Position numbers and translations under genes: made by a program. Below, piece after piece: positions 1-5,044 of a stretch of DNA of 5,086 nucleotides (position 1 is the first letter of the stretch; each line of letters begins with the position of its first letter). The DNA is from Bacteroides sp. (GTDB taxonomy: Bacteria > Bacteroidota > Bacteroidia > Bacteroidales > Muribaculaceae). Location: NCBI GenBank assembly GCA_014801595.1, contig JAAVDV010000005.1, positions 19,256 through 24,341 on the forward strand, in the 5' to 3' direction. The notes beneath the pieces were generated by a model. The model did not search any database. It saw only the letters and a program-made list of their open reading frames with translations, and had not been told where the DNA came from.

Positions 1-738
1 CAGTCGGGATGCAAGATGAACTGCTATTTTTGCGCCACCGGCAAGATGGGATTCAAGTCGCAGCTCACGGCAGCCGAAATCATCAACCAGATTCTCAGCA
101 TTCCTCCCGCACCGGAGAAGGGGCATGAGCCGATGGCTCCCTTGACCAATGTCGTTTTCATGGGGATGGGTGAACCACTCGATAATTTCGGCGCAGTCAA
201 GCGCGTGATCGATATATTGACCGCCCCGTGGGGCTTGGGCTGGAGCCCGAAGCGTATCACGGTGTCGACCGTCGGGAAATTGCCCGAACTGAAGGATTTG
301 CTCGACAAGACGCAGGTGCATGTGGCTATAAGCGTGCATACGGCCGACTCCCGGGAGCGGGCCGCCATGATGCCGGCGCAGAAGGCATTCCCCTTGCAGA
401 GCGTCATGCAGCTTCTCTCCGGCTATGATTTCTCACATCAGCGCCGTCTCTCGCTCGAATATATAATGTGGAAGGGGGTCAACGACGACATCGCCCATGC
501 CAACCAGCTCATACGGCTGATCGGCAATCTCGACTGTCGCGTCAACCTCATCCGCTATCATGCGATCGAGGGTGTGGATCTCAAGCCCTGTTCGGAGGAG
601 CGGATGATAATGTTCCGCAACGTGCTCAACCAGCACGGCATCACCGCCACGATCCGGACATCACGCGGAGAGGATATAATGGCCGCATGCGGCATGCTGG
701 CCAACAAGACTAAGAAAACAACTGAAAAAAATGGATAA
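1..738 (+). CDS. rlmN: Dual-specificity 23S rRNA/tRNA adenine-C2 methyltransferase RlmN (5'-truncated by window edge)
   Basis: This radical-SAM enzyme methylates C2 of A2503 in 23S rRNA and, in studied family members, A37 of some tRNAs. The reading frame is open to base 1, so the gene begins upstream; the ATG at 16 lies inside the cluster motif and is not the start. Visible are 245 residues. The CxxxCxxC iron-sulfur motif is at fragment residues C4, C8 and C11 (context GCKMNCYFCATGK), GEPLDN at 57-62, GVND near 157, and the C-terminal RGEDIMAACGML, whose C230 should be the cysteine that is transiently methylated. By alignment from memory with E. coli RlmN, the second catalytic cysteine falls about seven residues before C4, just outside the window. 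Roughly 100 N-terminal residues are missing. The stop codon overlaps the pdxA start by 8 bp, suggesting co-transcription and translational coupling. Confidence 0.96.
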   Translation, partial: QSGCKMNCYFCATGKMGFKSQLTAAEIINQILSIPPAPEKGHEPMAPLTNVVFMGMGEPLDNFGAVKRVIDILTAPWGLGWSPKRITVSTVGKLPELKDLLDKTQVHVAISVHTADSRERAAMMPAQKAFPLQSVMQLLSGYDFSHQRRLSLEYIMWKGVNDDIAHANQLIRLIGNLDCRVNLIRYHAIEGVDLKPCSEERMIMFRNVLNQHGITATIRTSRGEDIMAACGMLANKTKKTTEKNG

Positions 739-1780
739 ACTAAGAGTCGGTCTGACGCAGGGAGACACCAACGGCGTCGGGCTTGAAATCATATTGAAGG
801 CAATCATCCCGGAAGGGGCGACGGAACTGTATACGCCGGTGGTCTTCGCCAACCGCAAGCTCGTGCAGTCGACACTGCAGGGAGTCACCGACGAGAATAT
901 CAGGCTTCAGCATATCCCGACGGCGGCCGACACCGTCGACGGGAGAATCAACGTGGTCAATATCGGCGATGCCCCGATCGAGGCTGTCTACGGCATGGCC
1001 ACCCCCGAGAGCGGGCGTGCCGCCCGGGAGGCTCTGGAGGTAGCCGTGCAGGCGTTGGTCGACGGCGACATCGATGTCCTCGTCACGGCTCCCATCAATA
1101 AAAGCGCGATACAGAGCGATGACTTCCATTTCCCCGGCCACACGGAATTTCTTGAGGCCCGCCTCGCCGAGGAGGATGAGAAGGCACTGATGGTGCTCTT
1201 CAACGACAGTATGAGAGTGGCGTTGCTCACGACGCATCTGCCGATTTCGAAAGTCAGCGAGGAGATCAACGAGGAGCGTATAATCGACGCCGTGAAGCGC
1301 TTCGACCATACGCTGCGCCGCGACTTCGGATGCGAGCGCCCGCGAATAGCCGTGCTCGGGCTCAACCCGCATTGCGGCGATGGCGGACTTCTCGGCGAGG
1401 AGGAGCAGCGTGAGATTATCCCGGCGATAGCGAAACTTCAGGAGAAAAATGTGCTCGCTTTCGGCCCCTATGCCGCCGACGGCTTCTTCGGGCAGGGGCT
1501 CTGGAGGGAGTTCGACGGTGTGCTGGCCATGTATCATGATCAGGGTCTGGCTCCTTTCAAGGCCCTGGCGAGAAGTGAGGGAGTCAATCTCACCTCGGGT
1601 CTGGGATATGTGCGCACATCGCCCGACCACGGGACCGCCTATGATATAGCCGGTCGGATGATGGCTGATCCGACCTCGATGCGTGAGGCGATCTACAGCG
1701 CCATAGACATTCAGCGCAATCGCAACCGGTTTGACGAGGCTTCGGCCAACCCTCTCAAGACAATCCCGCCCAAGGCCTGA
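731..1780 (+). CDS. pdxA: 4-hydroxythreonine-4-phosphate dehydrogenase PdxA
   Basis: PdxA oxidises 4-phosphohydroxy-L-threonine with NAD+; the product decarboxylates to 3-amino-1-hydroxyacetone 1-phosphate, which PdxJ uses for pyridoxine 5'-phosphate. It is a cytosolic, divalent-metal-dependent homodimer in the DXP-dependent vitamin B6 pathway. At 349 residues it has full family length. Family motifs are continuous: TQGDTNGVGLEI (9-20), VTAPINKSAI (118-127), PGHTEF (135-140, H137/T138 substrate contact), TTHLP with metal ligand H169, LNPHCGDGG with H214, YHDQG with H269, K277, and GYVRTSPDHGTAYDIAG (292-308). All three expected metal-binding histidines are present. The glycine-rich motif differs from the GDPAGIG-type version of many PdxA proteins; I recall this variant as usual in Bacteroidota. 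The start overlaps the rlmN end by 8 bp and has only an A-rich leader, no Shine-Dalgarno. trmD follows after 5 nt. Confidence 0.96.
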   Translation: MDKLRVGLTQGDTNGVGLEIILKAIIPEGATELYTPVVFANRKLVQSTLQGVTDENIRLQHIPTAADTVDGRINVVNIGDAPIEAVYGMATPESGRAAREALEVAVQALVDGDIDVLVTAPINKSAIQSDDFHFPGHTEFLEARLAEEDEKALMVLFNDSMRVALLTTHLPISKVSEEINEERIIDAVKRFDHTLRRDFGCERPRIAVLGLNPHCGDGGLLGEEEQREIIPAIAKLQEKNVLAFGPYAADGFFGQGLWREFDGVLAMYHDQGLAPFKALARSEGVNLTSGLGYVRTSPDHGTAYDIAGRMMADPTSMREAIYSAIDIQRNRNRFDEASANPLKTIPPKA

Positions 1781-1785
1781 ACATC

Positions 1786-2463
1786 ATGAGGATAGATATC
1801 ATAACCGTATTGCCGGAGATGTTTGAGTCTCCGCTCGGCTGCTCCATATTGAAGAGGGCGCAGGATAAGGGACTCGTGGAGATTCATGTGCATAATCTTC
1901 GGGACTATACCCTCAACAAGCATCGTAAGGTCGACGACTATCCCTTCGGCGGCGAGGCCGGCATGGTGATGGGCATCCAGCCTATCGATGCCTGCATATC
2001 GGCCCTCAAGAGGGAGCGGGACTATGACGAGATTATATTCATGACTCCCGACGGCGAGACTTTCGACCAGCCGATGGCCAACTCAATGTCGCTGCTTAAG
2101 AATATCATCATTCTCTGCGGGCATTATAAGGGGGTGGATTATCGTGTGCGGGAGCATTTCATCACACGTGAGATTTCTGTGGGCGACTATGTGCTGACCG
2201 GCGGTGAGCTTCCGGCACTCTGCGTCACCGACGCCATTGTGCGCCTGATTCCGGGCGTGATCGGCGATGAACAGTCGGCCCTTTCCGACTCTTTCCAGGA
2301 TAATCTGCTGGCTCCGCCGGTCTACACGCGTCCGGCCGAATACAACGGCTGGCGTGTGCCCGATATCCTGCTCAGCGGCCACGAGGCCAAGATCGCCGAA
2401 TGGCGTCATGATCAGGCGCTGGAGCGTACACGCAGGCTGCGCCCCGACCTGCTCGACGAGTGA
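1786..2463 (+). CDS. trmD: tRNA (guanine37-N1)-methyltransferase TrmD
   Basis: TrmD transfers a methyl group from S-adenosylmethionine to N1 of G37, 3' of the anticodon, which prevents +1 frameshifting. It is a cytosolic dimer with a SPOUT trefoil-knot fold. Motifs seen: the N-terminal IDIITVLPEMF (3-13), KVDDYPFGGEAGMVM (48-62), the knot segment ILCGHYKGVDYRV (109-121), ISVGDYVLTGGELPA (130-144), RLIPGV (153-158) and SDSFQDNLL (167-175). By alignment from memory, R153 and D168 correspond to E. coli R154 and D169, the key catalytic residues. K115 sits where E. coli has E116, and A176 where it has D177. The protein is 225 residues, about 30 shorter than the E. coli enzyme at the C-terminus, ending RLRPDLLDE. 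It starts 5 nt after pdxA with no Shine-Dalgarno, so it is probably the last gene of the rlmN-pdxA-trmD unit. Confidence 0.97.
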   Translation: MRIDIITVLPEMFESPLGCSILKRAQDKGLVEIHVHNLRDYTLNKHRKVDDYPFGGEAGMVMGIQPIDACISALKRERDYDEIIFMTPDGETFDQPMANSMSLLKNIIILCGHYKGVDYRVREHFITREISVGDYVLTGGELPALCVTDAIVRLIPGVIGDEQSALSDSFQDNLLAPPVYTRPAEYNGWRVPDILLSGHEAKIAEWRHDQALERTRRLRPDLLDE

Positions 2464-2485
2464 GCCTCAGTGAGTGTCGGAGAGG

Positions 2486-2522
2486 TGTGCAATTCTGCAC
2501 ATACGTTGTGCAATCGTGCAAT
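2486..2522. repeat. Cluster of TGTGCA/TGCACA elements, possible operator or alternative hairpins
   Basis: Arms TGTGCA (2486-2491), TGCACA (2496-2501) and TGTGCA (2507-2512) alternate in orientation. The middle arm can pair with either neighbour: 2486-2501 with a 4-nt spacer, or 2496-2512 with a 5-nt spacer. Seen as direct repeats, TGTGCAAT occurs at 2486-2493 and 2507-2514, exactly 21 bp apart or about two helical turns, and GTGCAAT recurs at 2516-2522. There is no T-run, so this does not look like an intrinsic terminator. A binding site for a dimeric regulator is the simplest reading, but no known operator is recognised. Confidence 0.45.
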
Positions 2523-2602
2523 AATCGGGTGATGAAAGGTAAAAAACGGCGTGGATGTGTAAAAAGTTCTTAATGGAATGAAAAAAATGAGGATTTCCAT
2601 GA

Positions 2603-2610
2603 TAACTTTT
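2603..2610 (+). promoter_or_regulatory. Weak candidate -7 element for the sigma factor gene
   Basis: TAACTTTT matches seven of eight positions of the Bacteroidota -7 consensus TAnnTTTG, about 63 bp before the sigma factor start. No TTTG lies 19-21 nt upstream, so the match is incomplete. The gene may instead use an alternative or ECF-type promoter, and this is only a weak pointer. Confidence 0.15.
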
Positions 2611-2672
2611 TTCGGGGTGGTGTTATAAAGACAAACGATACAAAAAACAACAACTTCAAAAACCCAACAGCT

Positions 2673-3176
2673 ATGTCAGATTCCACTTTTAAAACCCGCC
2701 TCCTCGGCCTCCAGGGCAATCTTCTTAACTTTGCCTATCAGTTGACTTCAAACCGCGAAGCTGCTCAGGATCTTGTGCAGGACACTACTCTTAAGGTGCT
2801 CGACAATGAAGAGAAGTATGTCGACAACGTAAACTTCAAGGGATGGGTGTTCACCATCATGCGCAACATCTTCATCAACAACTACCGCCGTCAGGTGCGT
2901 AGCGCGACAGTTGTCGACACTACGGAGGATCTCTATCACCTCAATCTCTCTCAGGAAAGTGGCCTGACATCACCGGAGGGTTCTTTCGCCGCCAAGGAGA
3001 TTTCCGCTGCCATCAATGCTTTCAGCGATGAATACAAGGTGCCTTTCAGCATGTATATCGCCGGCTACAAGTATAGCGAGATCGCCGAGAAAATGTCCCT
3101 TCCCCTGGGCACGGTCAAGAGCCGTATCTTCTTCGCACGCAAGCGCCTGCAGGAAACTCTGAAGGATTACCGTTAA
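2673..3176 (+). CDS. ECF-type (group 4) RNA polymerase sigma factor without a linked anti-sigma
   Basis: This is a small sigma-70 family factor that would direct RNA polymerase to a specific promoter set. Of its 167 residues, roughly 13-79 form region 2, with AAQDLVQDTTLKVL (30-43) and the core/-10 recognition segment FKGWVFTIMRNIFINNYRR (55-73). A variable linker covers about 80-105. Region 4 lies at about 107-163, with the helix-turn-helix YSEIAEKMSLPLGTVKSRIF (134-153). There is no region 1.1 or region 3, as expected for ECF factors. No FecR-like, zinc-binding or other anti-sigma gene is adjacent, and the gene is flanked by a regulatory gap and a strong terminator, so it appears monocistronic. 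Control is therefore likely transcriptional, post-translational, or through a partner encoded elsewhere. I recall very similar stand-alone factors as conserved across Bacteroidales, but know no settled regulon. The A/C-rich leader lacks a Shine-Dalgarno. Confidence 0.93.
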   Translation: MSDSTFKTRLLGLQGNLLNFAYQLTSNREAAQDLVQDTTLKVLDNEEKYVDNVNFKGWVFTIMRNIFINNYRRQVRSATVVDTTEDLYHLNLSQESGLTSPEGSFAAKEISAAINAFSDEYKVPFSMYIAGYKYSEIAEKMSLPLGTVKSRIFFARKRLQETLKDYR

Positions 3177-3220
3177 GCTTCCGCATCCGAAGAAGTTGAC
3201 ATAGCTGGATAATTTATAAC

Positions 3221-3269
3221 CATACATCGCGCGGTGACCGCACAGGGTCTCCGCGCGATTATGTTTTTT
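3221..3269 (+). terminator. Strong intrinsic terminator after the sigma factor gene
   Basis: A 9-bp GC-rich stem pairs ATCGCGCGG (3226-3234) with CCGCGCGAT (3251-3259). A T-T mismatch follows, then a further 4-bp stem, GACC (3236-3239) with GGTC (3246-3249), closing a 6-nt loop. CAT at 3221-3223 can also pair with ATG at 3261-3263 below a bulge. Six Ts follow at 3264-3269. The structure begins 44 nt after the sigma stop codon and should end that transcript, insulating it from the downstream operon. Confidence 0.88.
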
Positions 3270-3335
3270 GCGGAACCCACGGTAGCCACCGTTCCACGGG
3301 GACGTCAGCCTCCGTTTTGCCGACTTTTGGCGAAA

Positions 3336-3374
3336 AATTTTGCAGTTAAAGGGATAATCATTAATTTTGCAGTT
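3336..3374 (+). repeat. Perfect 12-bp direct repeat spanning the promoter
   Basis: AATTTTGCAGTT occurs at 3336-3347 and again, without mismatch, at 3363-3374; the copies are 27 bp apart start to start. Each copy supplies one promoter element: the first contains the -33 TTTG and the second most of the -7 TAnnTTTG. The shared GCAGTT after each element is not explained by the promoter consensus alone. Confidence 0.85.
3339..3369 (+). promoter_or_regulatory. Bacteroidota-type housekeeping promoter
   Basis: TTTG (3339-3342) and TAATTTTG (3362-3369) are separated by 19 nt. This matches the -33 TTTG / -7 TAnnTTTG consensus recognised by the primary sigma factor of Bacteroidota. Transcription should start a few bases after 3369, giving a leader of roughly 25 nt before the ATG at 3401. 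It should drive the operon of the FtsB-like gene, the membrane protein gene and coaX. Confidence 0.75.
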
Positions 3375-3400
3375 CAGTAACATTACATTTTCCGATAAGG

Positions 3401-3709
3401 ATGGGGAAAACTACCAAAAAACTTTCATTCTGGGTGCGTCGCAGGTCGCATATACCGGTACTCGTCATCGGCACGCTCGTCGTGTTGCTGCTCTTTTTTA
3501 ATGAGGAGACGAGCTTCAAATTGAATATGGAGTATCAGACCCGTATCAATGAACTTCATCAGGCCATAGAGCTGAATGAGGATTCGGCGGCTTATTATCG
3601 TGCCAGACGTGAGGCCATCGAGAATGGCAAGGCTGATCTGGAACATATAGCCAGGGAACAGTTCCATATGCAGCGGCCCACGGAGGATGTATTCATAATC
3701 AAGGACTGA
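3401..3709 (+). CDS. FtsB/DivIC-family septum formation initiator protein
   Basis: This is a small bitopic membrane protein of the FtsB/DivIC family. Characterised members form a complex with FtsL and FtsQ/DivIB and activate septal peptidoglycan synthesis at the division site. Of 102 residues, 1-15 are basic (KKLSFWVRRR) and should be cytoplasmic, 18-34 form one hydrophobic helix (IPVLVIGTLVVLLLFF), and about 36-78 are a charged periplasmic coiled-coil segment with heptad-like hydrophobics. The C-terminal LEHIAREQFHMQRPTEDVFII (80-100) matches the family's conserved tail (E-x-I-A-R-E, then a hydrophobic residue ending in VF). There is no cleavable signal peptide. Only a short AAGG lies immediately before the ATG. 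The gene is first in the operon, followed after 10 nt by a membrane protein gene. Family membership is clear; which of FtsB or DivIC it replaces cannot be told from sequence. Confidence 0.88.
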   Translation: MGKTTKKLSFWVRRRSHIPVLVIGTLVVLLLFFNEETSFKLNMEYQTRINELHQAIELNEDSAAYYRARREAIENGKADLEHIAREQFHMQRPTEDVFIIKD

Positions 3710-3719
3710 AAATAAGCTT

Positions 3720-4250
3720 ATGGCAAAGAAAAATATAGCGCCGAAGACGCCGGATACTCCCGAAAGAATAGCGGGACGGCGCAAGAAGATGGAGGCGATC
3801 GCCACATTCGGTCTTATTCTCGTGGCGGTGGCTCTGCTGGCCCCCTTCGCTTCGTTTCTGACCGGCAATCTCGGCCCGTCTTCCTCCGGCAGCGGACCGT
3901 TGGCCATATATAAATGGATTTATGCGGCAGGGGCACTCATATTCACCGGGGCGCGTCTTGTCAATGTGTCCGATCCCAATGAGAGCCTTCGCATGCGCCG
4001 CATCCGACGCCTGGAATTCTGGGCGGGTATGGCATTCTGCATAGGTGCCTTCTTCTGGTTCTATAATGAGCGCAGGCTCGCCTCGATGATGTTCGTGGCT
4101 CCGATGGCAATACTGCGTGACACGGTGGTATTCTCACTTGCCGGAGCGATGATCCAGATCATATCCTCGTGGATGCTGGTATGGCGGCAGAACAAGGAGG
4201 CGCGGGAGAGGGCCAAAGGTCAGGACTCCACAAAAAAAGGGAAAAAATGA
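3720..4250 (+). CDS. Uncharacterised four-helix inner-membrane protein
   Basis: I do not recognise this 176-residue protein. It has a basic N-terminus (MAKKNIAPKT, then RRKK at 20-23) and four likely membrane helices near 26-48, 61-80, 97-114 and 134-155. A Ser/Gly-rich loop (52-59) lies between the first two helices, a strongly basic RMRRIRR (91-97) between the second and third, and a lysine/arginine-rich tail ends in KKGKK. The positive-inside rule puts both ends and the 80-96 loop in the cytoplasm. No catalytic motif is evident; W101, W113 and the NERR after helix 3 (116-119) are worth checking for conservation. It lies 10 nt after the FtsB-like gene, and its TGA overlaps the coaX ATG, so it is co-expressed with both. 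An envelope or division accessory role is only a guess from position. It could instead be a lineage-specific protein of unrelated function. Confidence 0.85.
   Translation: MAKKNIAPKTPDTPERIAGRRKKMEAIATFGLILVAVALLAPFASFLTGNLGPSSSGSGPLAIYKWIYAAGALIFTGARLVNVSDPNESLRMRRIRRLEFWAGMAFCIGAFFWFYNERRLASMMFVAPMAILRDTVVFSLAGAMIQIISSWMLVWRQNKEARERAKGQDSTKKGKK
4236..4241 (+). promoter_or_regulatory. Shine-Dalgarno-like sequence supporting the coaX start
   Basis: AAAGGG ends 5 nt before the ATG at 4247, inside the Lys/Gly codons at the end of the upstream gene. It is one of few Shine-Dalgarno-like sequences in the window. With the ATGA stop/start overlap it supports this ATG over the in-frame upstream ATG at 4169. 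Confidence 0.4.
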
Positions 4251-5044
4251 CCGGGCCGGTATTTCTTGCTATCGACGGGGGCAACACCCGGCTGAAGGCC
4301 ACATGGATGGCCGACGGAGAGGAGCCGGTCGTCACGCAGTATTCCTATTCATCCACCGATGAACTGCTGGCTGATCTGGAGCGTTTCGGGGCGACGGAGG
4401 CCGCAATGGCGTGTGTCGGACATGTCGATACACGTCTTGCAGAGACTCTGAGGCATCTTCTGCAGGAGCGCTTTCTGCTTATAACGCCCTCCACTCCGGT
4501 GCCGATCGGTATAGCTTATCCTCGACCGGAACAGCTCGGCCTCGACAGAAAGGCCACCTCTGTCGCCGCGGCACGTATGTATCCCTCGGAGTCGGTCATG
4601 GTGATCGATGCCGGGACCGCGTTGACCTGCGACATAGTGGGGCCGGCCGGATTTATCTGCGGCAGCATTTCTCCGGGTCTTTCAATGAGGCTGAGGGCAT
4701 TGCATGAATTCACGGCCGCGCTCCCGGAGCTGGATGCCCGGCGTGCGGCCGGGATGCCCGCTCCATTCGCCGTCGACACCCCCTCCGCCATTCGTGGCGG
4801 AACGGTCAACGGCTTCATGCAGGAAGTGGCCGGCGACATACGCATGGCAGCCGTGCAATTCCCGGAGCTGCATCGCGTTATACTGACAGGGGGGGATGCC
4901 CCCTTCATATCGGCGCAACTACAGGAACACGCCGGGCCTTCCGATATATTTACACTTCCCGAAGGATTGACAATCATCAATGATCCTCATCTGCTTGCCA
5001 AAGGGGTGAGGGCCATATATCTCCATCATGAAAATGAAAATTAA
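4247..5044 (+). CDS. coaX: Type III pantothenate kinase CoaX
   Basis: CoaX phosphorylates pantothenate with ATP, the first step of coenzyme A synthesis. It is a cytosolic dimer of the ASKHA fold that needs a monovalent cation and, unlike CoaA-type kinases, is not inhibited by CoA. Motifs seen: the phosphate-binding IDGGNTRLK (9-17), VGHVD (57-61), YPRPEQLGLDRKA (91-103) with the likely catalytic aspartate D100, VIDAGTALTCDIV (119-131), GSISPGLSMRLRALHEFTA (139-157) and LTGGDA (213-218). The open frame extends 26 codons further upstream to an ATG at 4169, but that extension (MDAGMAAEQGG...) lies wholly inside the preceding gene and precedes the conserved N-terminus. The start at 4247 gives 265 residues, a normal family length, and an ATGA overlap with the upstream stop. 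Its 3' end overlaps the next start by 17 bp. Confidence 0.94.
   Translation: MTGPVFLAIDGGNTRLKATWMADGEEPVVTQYSYSSTDELLADLERFGATEAAMACVGHVDTRLAETLRHLLQERFLLITPSTPVPIGIAYPRPEQLGLDRKATSVAAARMYPSESVMVIDAGTALTCDIVGPAGFICGSISPGLSMRLRALHEFTAALPELDARRAAGMPAPFAVDTPSAIRGGTVNGFMQEVAGDIRMAAVQFPELHRVILTGGDAPFISAQLQEHAGPSDIFTLPEGLTIINDPHLLAKGVRAIYLHHENEN

Larger units (their letters stand above)
2464..2672. other. Intergenic region between trmD and the sigma factor gene
   Basis: This 209-bp gap holds no convincing gene. The first 60 bp contain the TGTGCA/TGCACA element cluster annotated separately. No stem followed by a T-run is visible, so the trmD transcript has no evident intrinsic terminator here. The remainder is purine-rich. 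A weak -7-like TAACTTTT lies at 2603-2610, without a TTTG at the expected -33 distance. The last 40 bp before the sigma start are rich in A and C (ACAAACGATAC, then CAACAACTTC), the kind of unstructured leader common in Bacteroidota genes that lack Shine-Dalgarno sequences. The sigma promoter is probably in this gap, but I cannot place it firmly. Confidence 0.6.
3270..3400. other. Intergenic region upstream of the division/CoA operon
   Basis: No gene is evident in this stretch. After the terminator there is a GC-rich segment with a short inverted repeat, ACGGT (3279-3283) and ACCGT (3288-3292), around a 4-nt loop, and nearby GGAAC/GTTCC arms (3272-3276 and 3291-3295). These have no following T-run. 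The segment then becomes AT-rich and carries the promoter annotated at 3339-3369. A role for the GC-rich part is not apparent. Confidence 0.5.

Noticed and set aside
16..18. ATG at 16 as the start of the first gene.
   Set aside because: The frame is open upstream and the first cluster cysteine (bases 10-12) lies before it, so the gene is truncated by the window edge.
740..1630. A 296-codon open frame on the minus strand inside pdxA.
   Set aside because: It is fully antisense to a gene with continuous PdxA motifs, resembles no family I know, and long antisense frames are common in GC-rich coding DNA.
2465..2501. An intrinsic terminator for trmD from CCTC/GAGG (2465-2485) or the TGTGCA hairpin.
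   Set aside because: Stems are short and no T-run follows either, so termination cannot be claimed.
3196..3220. TTGACA (3196-3201) and TATAAC (3215-3220) as a promoter for a small RNA ending at the terminator.
   Set aside because: The 13-nt spacing is too short, this E. coli-type consensus is not the Bacteroidota one, and the transcript would be little more than the terminator hairpin.
3315..3337. Imperfect inverted repeat TTTTGCC ... GGCGAAAA upstream of the operon promoter.
   Set aside because: It needs a bulge, has a short GC core, and lies upstream of the -33 element without other support.
4169..4246. A 26-codon N-terminal extension of CoaX from the ATG at 4169.
   Set aside because: It lies wholly inside the upstream membrane protein gene, precedes the conserved phosphate-binding N-terminus, and the ATG at 4247 has a Shine-Dalgarno-like AAAGGG and the usual family length.
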